47,655 nucleotides of DNA from Candidatus Neomicrothrix sp. UBA7884 (lineage in GTDB: Bacteria; Actinomycetota; Acidimicrobiia; Acidimicrobiales; MedAcidi-G1). Each line of letters begins with the position of its first letter. The stretch's first letter is position 1. Of this stretch, positions 35,568 to 42,418 are shown one piece after another. The stretch covers positions 1-47,655 of the forward strand of contig DLRQ01000087.1 of the NCBI GenBank assembly GCA_002501135.1, given 5' to 3'. Below the pieces are notes generated by a model. The model worked only from the letters and a program-made list of their open reading frames with translations. It was not told the origin of the DNA and ran no database searches. The translations under genes were made by a program, and so were the position numbers.

Positions 35568-36593
35568 TCACGACCGATTCGTGTCGAGGGTCTCGCCCTG
35601 GTCGAGTCGGACAACCCGTGTGTCGGTGACAATCGCAGTGATGAGATCGGACGGGGTGACGTCGAATGCCGGATTGATGGTTCGTGTGCCCTCTGGGGCC
35701 TTCGGGACTCCCCCGAAACAGACGATCTCGTCGTCATCCCGGTTCTCAATCTGGATGTCACCGCCACAGGCCGTGGCCATGTCGATCGTGGACTCGGGGG
35801 CGACAATCACAAACGGGACGCCGCAGTGTCTGGCAGCCAGTGCCAGTGAGAAGGTGCCGATCTTGTTGGCCGTGTCGCCGTCGGCGGCGATCCGATCAGC
35901 ACCAGCCAGGACGACATCGGCGAACCCTCTGGAGATCAGGTGCGGTCCCGCCGAGTCGACGATCAGGCGAAACGGAGCACCCATCTGCTGGAGTTCCCAG
36001 GCGGTCAGGCGCGCCCCCTGTAGGAGAGGCCGGGTTTCGAGGACAATTGCCTCCTCGAGACAGCCACGCTCATGGAGTGTCTGGATGACAGCCAGGGCGG
36101 TCCCACGTTCAACGCTTGCTAGGCCGCCGGTGTTGCAGATGGTGAGGGCCCGGATCGAACCGGACCCGCCCGTGATCTCGGCCATCAGGTCTGCGCCACG
36201 GTCGCCCATGTGCAGCGACGCAGCCAGTTCCTCGTTCCTGACAGCCATGGCTTCGGCGAGGACGGCTTCGGGCCCACCTCCGGATAGGGACACCACCCTG
36301 TCCACCATCTTCTCCAGGTTCACTGCCGTGGGACGAGCCGACCGAATCGACTCCACGTCGGCCTCAAACCCCGGTGTCCCCACACCGTTCGTATCAGCTG
36401 CCAGAGCCACCCCGAATGCACCGGCGACGCCTATTGCCGGCGCCCCGCGAACCGACAGCCGACGAATGGCATCGACCAGATCGGGAACCGTCGTGATACG
36501 CAACACTTCAACTGATGTCGGCAACTTCGTCTGGTCAACCATCAATATGGCGCCATCGACCCAGTCGAGGGTCCTTCCACCGAGCTCGCTCAT
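35568..36593 (-). CDS. mtnA: S-methyl-5-thioribose-1-phosphate isomerase (MtnA-like)
   Basis: A 341-residue aldose-ketose isomerase related to eIF2B-alpha. VRGAPAIGVAGAFG is the substrate loop; catalytic Cys153 (TICNTGG) and Asp233 (GADRIAADGD) correspond to Cys160 and Asp240 of Bacillus subtilis MtnA with the same offset. It turns 5-methylthioribose-1-phosphate, or 5-deoxyribose-1-phosphate, to the ribulose form. First gene of the minus-strand operon; GGAG lies about 9 bases before the ATG. The divergent cupin gene starts 81 bases away, so one intergenic region probably controls both operons. The classic next steps (MtnB, C, D) are not in the window, while an aldolase is. Confidence 0.92.
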   Translation of the reverse strand: MSELGGRTLDWVDGAILMVDQTKLPTSVEVLRITTVPDLVDAIRRLSVRGAPAIGVAGAFGVALAADTNGVGTPGFEADVESIRSARPTAVNLEKMVDRVVSLSGGGPEAVLAEAMAVRNEELAASLHMGDRGADLMAEITGGSGSIRALTICNTGGLASVERGTALAVIQTLHERGCLEEAIVLETRPLLQGARLTAWELQQMGAPFRLIVDSAGPHLISRGFADVVLAGADRIAADGDTANKIGTFSLALAARHCGVPFVIVAPESTIDMATACGGDIQIENRDDDEIVCFGGVPKAPEGTRTINPAFDVTPSDLITAIVTDTRVVRLDQGETLDTNRS

Positions 36594-36674
36594 GGTCCAG
36601 TCTCCGGATAGTCGTCGGACAAACTAGTATCGTCTCGCCGGCTCCTGGGCAACACAGAGGATGCCGACGACCAC

Positions 36675-37130
36675 ATGACTGCCGAAGAGATCTCCGCCAT
36701 TCTCGGGCTTGAGCCCCTGCCGCTCGAGGGCGGCATGTGGGCCGAGACCTGGCGCGACGAACACGGATCAGCCATCTTCTACCTCATGCAACCAGGCGAC
36801 TTCTCGGCAATGCACCGGCTCGACCGGACCGAGTTGTGGCACCACTACATCGGTTCCCCGGTCGACTTCCTGCTTCTCGAACCCGACGGTTCGATCGCAG
36901 TGCCCGTGCTCGGAGGTGATCTCTCAGCGGGCCAGCGACCCTTCCTTGCAATCCCGGCCGGTACCTGGATGGGTGCCTCGACAGTGGGCGACTGGTCTCT
37001 GGTTGGAACCACGATGGCACCTCCCTACAACCCCGATGGATTCGAGTTGGGATCAGCCGAGAGGCTCACCGCCGAGTTCCCCGTGGCAGCTGCCCGTATC
37101 TCCGGCCTCGTGCGGGGTGAGCAGCCGTGA
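36675..37130 (+). CDS. DUF985-like cupin (Cupin_5 family)
   Basis: A 151-residue cupin. FYLMQPGDFSAMHRLDRTEL is the first motif, with the metal-type His/Glu set continued by LWHHYIG. VPAGTWMGAS and DWSLVGTTMAPPY mark the second half and are typical of DUF985 proteins, which have an RmlC-like sugar-epimerase fold but no settled function. It is first in the plus-strand operon and overlaps the SDR start by 4 bases, so it is tied to the salvage pathway. A role on the phosphorylated ketose or aldehyde product is possible, but it is not related by eye to the methylsulfurylase cupin of the isoprenoid shunt. Confidence 0.85.
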   Translation: MTAEEISAILGLEPLPLEGGMWAETWRDEHGSAIFYLMQPGDFSAMHRLDRTELWHHYIGSPVDFLLLEPDGSIAVPVLGGDLSAGQRPFLAIPAGTWMGASTVGDWSLVGTTMAPPYNPDGFELGSAERLTAEFPVAAARISGLVRGEQP

Positions 37131-37900
37131 CCGGTCCTGCGTCGCCGTCAGATCTGCTCGATCTCTCGGGCCGCGTGGTCATCGTGACAGGTGCCGGCGG
37201 CGGGGTGGGCACGGGTATCGCCGGTCGGCTCGTGGCGGCGGGGGCCACCGTGGTGGCCCATACACGGGCATCACCTACCGACCACCTCGTAGACTTCGAC
37301 GGGAGCCGCGTTGCGAGCGTCCGGACCGACCTGACCTCTCCTGACGGACCGGCCTTCCTGGTCGAGTCGACCCTCGACAGATTCGGCCGGCTTGACGGCC
37401 TTGTCAACAACGCCGCCACGCAGTCGGTTGTGCCGTTTGACGAGGTGACCGACGAGGTCTGGTCCGAAACCATCGATGTCAACGTCACAGTAGTGCACCG
37501 CCTCACCCGCCTGGCCGCAGGGGCGATGCGAGCCGGGGAAGTGGGTGGGTCGATTGTCCACATCGCATCAATCGAGGCCCACCACCCGACCGACGTTCAC
37601 GGTCACTATGCAACCTCCAAGGCGGCCCTGATCATGCACGCCCGAGCCGCTGCACTGGCCTATGGCGGTGACGGAATCCGCGTGAACACCATCTCTCCTG
37701 GCCTGATCGCACGCCCCGGCCTTGAAGAGGACTGGCCCGACGGAGTTGAGCGCTGGCGCAGGGCAGCGCCGTTGACAAGGCTCGGAACGCCCGAGGATGT
37801 GGGTGACGCCTGCGTGTTCCTCAGCTCGGACCTGTCCCGCTGGATCACGGGTACCGACCTGATCGTCGACGGCGGGGTGCTGGCTAGACCAACATGGTGA
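37127..37900 (+). CDS. Short-chain dehydrogenase/reductase (SDR)
   Basis: A 257-residue classical SDR. The cofactor motif TGAGGGVG is at 21-28, NNAA follows in the fourth strand, and the catalytic Tyr161-x3-Lys165 (YATSK) is preceded by Ser in HIASIE. The C-terminus LIVDGGVLA is usual. It overlaps the cupin gene by 4 bases (GTGA). In this locus a fitting substrate is the aldehyde released by the aldolase (methylthioacetaldehyde or acetaldehyde). That is inference, and the aldolase protein carries its own SDR domain. Confidence 0.9.
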   Translation: MTGPASPSDLLDLSGRVVIVTGAGGGVGTGIAGRLVAAGATVVAHTRASPTDHLVDFDGSRVASVRTDLTSPDGPAFLVESTLDRFGRLDGLVNNAATQSVVPFDEVTDEVWSETIDVNVTVVHRLTRLAAGAMRAGEVGGSIVHIASIEAHHPTDVHGHYATSKAALIMHARAAALAYGGDGIRVNTISPGLIARPGLEEDWPDGVERWRRAAPLTRLGTPEDVGDACVFLSSDLSRWITGTDLIVDGGVLARPTW

Positions 37901-37926
37901 CCCTCCAACCAACTAGGAAGTAGCCC

Positions 37927-39897
37927 GTGGAAGATCGCTGGGACCCCGCGTACTCAAAGACCCTCGCGACCCCACTCGACGAGTGCGTCTACGGCTCACG
38001 CCTTATCGGCTCCGACCCGGCGCTGGTCCTCCACGGTGGCGGCAACACCTCGGTGAAGGCACCGTTCACAGGGATCACAGGCACCACCTCCGAAGCGCTT
38101 TTCGTAAAGGGCTCAGGTTGGGATCTGGCGACGATCGAACCACGGGGATTCGCCCCGTTGACCCTGTCACGCCTCAAGGACCTGCTCACCCTCGACTCGC
38201 TCTCTGACCCCGACATGATGCGCGAGCTCATGTCGGCGAGCTTTGACCCCGGGGCGCCCGCACCATCAGTTGAGAGCCTGCTGCACGCCTTCCTGCCACA
38301 TCCTGCGATCCTTCACAGCCACGCCGATGCAATCGTCTCTCTAACCAATGTCAGTGACGCCGGCGAGCACGTCCAGGAGATCTTCGGTGATTCCGTGGTC
38401 GTCATTCCCTATGTAATGCCCGGCTTCGACCTTGCCAGGGCGGTGGCAACCTCGTGGACCGATCAGGTCAATCCCGGAACGGTCGGGATGGTGCTGCTCA
38501 ACCATGGTCTCTTCACGTTCGGCGAATCGACCCGCGAGGCCTACACGAGACACCATGAGCTGATCTCGAGGGCCGAGCGCTGGCTTGATGAGAACGCCCC
38601 CGTGCCGGGCCCGCCGTCTGCAGCACTCCCCGACCCGGACACAGTGGCACTGGCCGGCCTCCGCCGCGACATCTCCGATGCCGCCGGCTTTCCGATGCTG
38701 CTGTGTCGCCACTGCGACCAGACCTCGACTCGCTTTGTCCAGCGTCCGGACCTGGACAGCCTGGCCTCCAGAGGGCCGCTGACACCCGACCACGTGATTC
38801 GCACAAAACGTGTTCCCATGGTCGGCCGCGATGTGGCTGCCTTTGCCTCCGCCTACGAGGACTACTTCAGGCAATACGGGCACCGGGGACGTACCGAGTT
38901 GACGATGCTCGACCCTGCGCCACGCGTCGTGGTCGACCCGGGGCTGGGGGTGCTCACCGCCGGTCGTACCATCGCTGCGGCTGACATCGCCTTTGACATC
39001 TACGAACACACGATGCCCGCCCTGGAGCGTGTCGAGGACGGCCTGGACGGCTATACGTCGCTCGACGCCAGCCACATTTTCGACGTCGAGTACTGGGACC
39101 TTGAGCAGGCCAAGCTCCACCTTGCCGGCCCACCGGCGGAGTTGGCGGGCGTGGTCGCCGTGGTCACCGGGGCCGCCTCCGGGATCGGACGTGCGTGCGC
39201 GGCCGAGCTGCTTGCACGGGGTTGCGCGGTGGGTGGAATAGACATCGACCCCGCCGTAACGACCACATTTGATCACGCTGCCTGGCTGGGTCTGACCGTT
39301 GACGTAGCCGACCCCGAGGCCCAGGCATCCGCTGTCGACAGCGTTGTCGAGCGCTTCGGTGGCCTCGACATCGTTGTCATAGCGGCGGGGATCTTCGGCA
39401 CCAGTGCCCCCATCAGCGACCTGGACGCTGACGACTACCGAACGGTGCAGGTTGTCAACGTCGACTCGGTCGTCAGCCTCCTGCACACGACCCACCCGTT
39501 CCTCGTCAGGTCCCCGGTCGGAGGCCGGGTGTCGATCATCGGTTCCAAGAACGTGGCTGCACCGGGCAGGGGGGCGCTCTCGTACTCAACTTCCAAGGCT
39601 GCACTCGCCCAGGTGGCCCGTGTCGCCGCGTTGGAGTGGGCCGACGACGGTATCCGTGTCAACACGGTCCATCCTGACGCGGTGTTCGATACGGGCCTCT
39701 GGAACGACGACCTGCTCAGGGAGCGGGCCGACAAATACGGCCTGAGCGTCGACGCGTATAAGACCAGGAACCTGCTGACTACGGAGGTCACCTCGGCCGG
39801 AGTGGCGAAGGTGGCTGTCGAGTTGTGTACTGACACGTTCTCTGCCACGACGGGCGCCCAGATTCCGATCGACGGCGGGAACGAACGGGTCGTCTAG
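37927..39897 (+). CDS. Class II aldolase fused to short-chain dehydrogenase
   Basis: A 656-residue two-domain protein from GTG 37927 (AGGAAG upstream). Residues about 15-390 are a class II aldolase. They show GGGNTS (37-42), catalytic Glu116, zinc ligands His130 and His132 (LHSHAD) and His193 (LNHGLF). Residues about 405-655 are an SDR with TGAASGIG near 413, catalytic Ser in SIIGSK, and Tyr553-x3-Lys557. The overall design is that of rhamnulose-1-phosphate aldolase/alcohol dehydrogenase. No rhamnose genes are near; mtnA, an MTI phosphorylase and a deaminase are. I infer cleavage of 5-methylthioribulose-1-phosphate (or 5-deoxyribulose-1-phosphate) to DHAP plus an aldehyde, which the second domain oxidises or reduces. 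Confidence 0.88.
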   Translation: MEDRWDPAYSKTLATPLDECVYGSRLIGSDPALVLHGGGNTSVKAPFTGITGTTSEALFVKGSGWDLATIEPRGFAPLTLSRLKDLLTLDSLSDPDMMRELMSASFDPGAPAPSVESLLHAFLPHPAILHSHADAIVSLTNVSDAGEHVQEIFGDSVVVIPYVMPGFDLARAVATSWTDQVNPGTVGMVLLNHGLFTFGESTREAYTRHHELISRAERWLDENAPVPGPPSAALPDPDTVALAGLRRDISDAAGFPMLLCRHCDQTSTRFVQRPDLDSLASRGPLTPDHVIRTKRVPMVGRDVAAFASAYEDYFRQYGHRGRTELTMLDPAPRVVVDPGLGVLTAGRTIAAADIAFDIYEHTMPALERVEDGLDGYTSLDASHIFDVEYWDLEQAKLHLAGPPAELAGVVAVVTGAASGIGRACAAELLARGCAVGGIDIDPAVTTTFDHAAWLGLTVDVADPEAQASAVDSVVERFGGLDIVVIAAGIFGTSAPISDLDADDYRTVQVVNVDSVVSLLHTTHPFLVRSPVGGRVSIIGSKNVAAPGRGALSYSTSKAALAQVARVAALEWADDGIRVNTVHPDAVFDTGLWNDDLLRERADKYGLSVDAYKTRNLLTTEVTSAGVAKVAVELCTDTFSATTGAQIPIDGGNERVV

Positions 39898-39903
39898 GAA
39901 CTG

Positions 39904-41208
39904 ATGGGGAACAGGCGCTTCACCGCTGATGCCGTCGTCACCTGTGACGCCGATGACTCTGTGTTTGCTCCCGGTGTGGTCGACACGGTTAACGGTCGGA
40001 TCGCCTGGGTCGGCCCGGCCGACAGCGCTCCTGTTGTAGATGACACCGTGCCTGTCGAGGACATCGGTGGCCTGCTCATGCCGGGGTTGGTAAACGCCCA
40101 CTGCCACACGCCGATGACGCTCATGCGCGGCTCTGGCGACGGCCTCCCCCTGCACCGCTGGCTGACCGAGGCCATGTGGCCGCGCGAGGGCCGGATGACC
40201 CGTGAGGACGCCTGGTGGGGGATGACCCTCGGTTCGGCAGAGATGCTGCTGGCGGGCGTTACCACGAGCTGCGAGATGTACCTGTTCGAGGAGGAAGTTG
40301 TGGACGCCGTCAGGGAGTCGGGTGCCCGCCTGGTTATGACCCCCGGCGTAGTCTCGGCACTCCACTCCAGTGGCAGTGACCGGGCCGCTGAAATCTCTGA
40401 CTTCTTCTCGAGGTACCACGATCCGTCTGGCCGGGTGACAGTGGGGATCGCCCCCCATTCGGCCTACGACCTCGGGGTCGCCGCAGTTGTAGAGTTTGCC
40501 GAGTTGGCTCGATCGCTCGACACTGTGCTCCACGTTCACCTTGCCGAGACCCGTGAGGAGAGCACCGAACTTGAAGATGCCTACGGCCATTCCATTACGC
40601 GAATCCTCCACGACCATGGTGTGTTCGACGGTCGTGTGCTCGCAGCCCACTGCGTCTGGGTTGATGCAGCCGACATGGAACTGTTGGCAGCCAACGGGGT
40701 CGCCGTGGCCCACTGCCCCGTCAGCAACATGAAACTCGGATCCGGAATTGCCCCGCTGGCCGCCATGAGGGAGGCAGGGGTTACCGTCGGCTACGGAACC
40801 GACGGACCTGCCTCGAACGACTCCCTTGACCTCTGGGAGGAGGTGAAGGTGGCGGCTCTGCTGGCCAAGGTGCACGCGCTGGACTCAACGGTCATTTCCG
40901 CAACGGAATCTCTCGCAATGGCGACCCGCTACTCGGCGGCTGCGGTGGGTCTAGACGACACAGGCTTCCTCGCTCCTGGTAACGCTCTCGACATGATCCG
41001 GATTGATCTGGAGCAGAGCACGTTCGTACCGATGACCGACACGGACGAACTGCTGGCTCACCTGGCGTGGTCCGGATCCAGCCGCGAGGTGACCGATGTC
41101 TGGGTCGCCGGGGACAAGGTGGTGGCCGGTGGCGAGGTGCTGTCCATTGATACAGAGAGGGCCATTGCAGAGGTCAGGCAGCGGGCTCTACGTCTGGCCC
41201 GGGGCTGA
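39904..41208 (+). CDS. mtaD: 5'-methylthioadenosine/S-adenosylhomocysteine deaminase-like amidohydrolase
   Basis: A 434-residue amidohydrolase of the MTA/SAH deaminase family. The metal site is H66-x-H68 in GLVNAHCHTPMTLMRG, with a later HLAET His, the AAHCVW His and the Asp of GTDGPASN. DGLPLHRWLTEAMWP and SNMKLGSGIAPL are strongly family-typical. It hydrolyses the 6-amino group of MTA, SAH or 5'-deoxyadenosine to the inosine form, matching the 6-oxopurine-type phosphorylase at 31140. It begins 6 bases after the aldolase stop and ends the plus-strand operon. Confidence 0.9.
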   Translation: MGNRRFTADAVVTCDADDSVFAPGVVDTVNGRIAWVGPADSAPVVDDTVPVEDIGGLLMPGLVNAHCHTPMTLMRGSGDGLPLHRWLTEAMWPREGRMTREDAWWGMTLGSAEMLLAGVTTSCEMYLFEEEVVDAVRESGARLVMTPGVVSALHSSGSDRAAEISDFFSRYHDPSGRVTVGIAPHSAYDLGVAAVVEFAELARSLDTVLHVHLAETREESTELEDAYGHSITRILHDHGVFDGRVLAAHCVWVDAADMELLAANGVAVAHCPVSNMKLGSGIAPLAAMREAGVTVGYGTDGPASNDSLDLWEEVKVAALLAKVHALDSTVISATESLAMATRYSAAAVGLDDTGFLAPGNALDMIRIDLEQSTFVPMTDTDELLAHLAWSGSSREVTDVWVAGDKVVAGGEVLSIDTERAIAEVRQRALRLARG

Positions 41209-41232
41209 GCCCGGGTGCGATCCGGGTCTCAG
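41205..41232. terminator. Bidirectional terminator between the deaminase and PhyH genes
   Basis: CTGAGCCCGG pairs with CCGGGTCTCAG around a GTGCGAT loop, a 10-bp stem with one bulged T. The stem contains both stop codons, TGA of the deaminase at 41206-41208 and TGA of the minus-strand gene at 41231-41229. A hairpin between convergent genes can serve both strands. No T-tract. Confidence 0.55.
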
Positions 41233-42086
41233 TTGTCTTCCTGTTGCACGAAGAACGAGGTGCCGCTCGGGTACTCGGGAACCTCTACCTCGAACGGGGT
41301 CGATCGGATCCGAACGGGATCGCTCCCGCGGACAAAGAGGCCCTCATGCACCGTGGGAACCGGATTCCGTGTAAGAGGAATGGCGTCGCCCGCCGAATAG
41401 ACGGCGATGAACAGCGTCCGTGGGAGCTGGGACAGGTTCGGAGCGGACCCGTGCGCCAGCATTGTGTGCATCAGGCACACCGAACCCGCAGGACCGGAGC
41501 ATGTTCTTCCGGATGACCGCATCTCCGCCACGCTGTCGTCGGCAACCGCGCCGGTGAACCGACCGTCGTGCCACAGGGAGTGGATGGGACCCAGGTGCGA
41601 TCCGGGCAGAACCTCGAGGGGCCCGTTCTCCTCGGTTACCTCGTCGACCATCAGGAGTGCCGTGACGACATCGGTGTTGGTGTGGGGTGTGTAGGGGAAG
41701 TCCTGATGCCACTTGACCTCAGTGGCGGCCCCCGGAAGTTTCGAGTTGATCTTTGTGTGGTGGAGCTTCACGTCGGGCCCGATCAGGTCGGCGACCATGT
41801 CGGTCATCGGACTGTCGGCCATCGCATCAAAGTAGGCAGGCGAGATCTCCGTCGGTGCCGCAACCCGGCGCAACGCCGGTAGCTCAGCGGTGTGTCCTCC
41901 CTGGAGGTCGAAGCGTTTCCGACCATCGATGATCTCGCCGTACGGACTGGTGTGGCCCCTGCTTTCCTCGACCCATGAGGCGAAGTCCGACCTGAGAGCT
42001 TCCAGAAGTTCTACCGAGACGGCGTCGTGCACAGTCAGCACACCCTCACGCCAGAACTCGTCAACCTGCTCCGGACTCAACACCAT
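41229..42086 (-). CDS. Phytanoyl-CoA dioxygenase family protein (2)
   Basis: A 285-residue Fe(II)/2-oxoglutarate oxygenase. The HxD motif is WHQDFPYTPHTNTD, the distal His lies in LAHGSAPN and the following arginine (LPRTLF) would bind 2-oxoglutarate. VLPGSHLGP and NGPLEV are PhyH-type. It is more like ectoine-hydroxylase-type PhyH proteins than the first copy. ATG 42086 begins the homologous part; the frame stays open further upstream but looks non-coding. Convergent with the deaminase gene, sharing a hairpin at the 3' ends. Confidence 0.87.
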   Translation of the reverse strand: MVLSPEQVDEFWREGVLTVHDAVSVELLEALRSDFASWVEESRGHTSPYGEIIDGRKRFDLQGGHTAELPALRRVAAPTEISPAYFDAMADSPMTDMVADLIGPDVKLHHTKINSKLPGAATEVKWHQDFPYTPHTNTDVVTALLMVDEVTEENGPLEVLPGSHLGPIHSLWHDGRFTGAVADDSVAEMRSSGRTCSGPAGSVCLMHTMLAHGSAPNLSQLPRTLFIAVYSAGDAIPLTRNPVPTVHEGLFVRGSDPVRIRSTPFEVEVPEYPSGTSFFVQQEDN

Positions 42087-42234
42087 GTAGTCTCCGATCT
42101 GGCCAGCACAGTACGACCATGCCACCGCACCGCCAATCCCCGACGATGACCCCGACCACCGGTTCTGACGAGCCACCGCCACAGATAGATTCCCGGTAGT
42201 GCCGTGGCACGAATCCCTGCTGATACGGGGACTC

Positions 42235-42305
42235 GCGGGTGTAGTTCAATGGTAGAACCCCAGCTTCCCAAGCTGATGACGGGAGTTCGATTCTCCTCAC
42301 CCGCT
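42235..42305 (+). tRNA. tRNA-Gly (anticodon CCC)
   Basis: The acceptor GCGGGTG (42235-42241) pairs with CACCCGC (42298-42304), discriminator T42305. The anticodon stem CAGC/GCTG encloses TTCCCAA, giving anticodon CCC for GGG codons; the T-loop is TTCGATT. It stands alone between the PhyH gene and paaZ. Confidence 0.95.
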
Positions 42306-42356
42306 CCGACCGGCGGTACGCACTACGACCCCTGCCCGGCTGGATGTTTCAACACC

Positions 42357-42384
42357 TTGACAAACTGATCAAAAGTTATACGAT
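42357..42384 (+). promoter_or_regulatory. Promoter of the paa operon
   Basis: A consensus TTGACA (42357-42362) and TACGAT (42379-42384) are 16 bases apart, in an A+T-rich patch of otherwise GC-rich sequence. The transcript would start near 42391, 28 bases before the paaZ GTG. AACT-GATCAAA-AGTT (42363-42377) inside the spacer is a short inverted repeat that could bind a regulator such as a TetR-type PaaR. Confidence 0.65.
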
Positions 42385-42418
42385 TATCTGTCAGTAGAGG
42401 TCGGGGACCGGAAGACGC

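Noticed and set aside
36594..36674. SAM or purine riboswitch controlling mtnA.
   Set aside because: The interval is only 81 bases and shows none of the conserved core elements.
36675..37130. MTA-isoprenoid shunt methylsulfurylase for the cupin.
   Set aside because: No RuBisCO-like protein gene is present and the cupin has DUF985-type motifs.
37927..39897. L-rhamnose catabolism as the role of the aldolase-SDR fusion.
   Set aside because: No rhamnose isomerase, kinase, mutarotase or transporter is in the window; all neighbours point to nucleoside salvage.
38341..40875. Long minus-strand frames across the aldolase-SDR and deaminase genes.
   Set aside because: Catalytic motifs of both plus-strand proteins are intact, so these are shadows.
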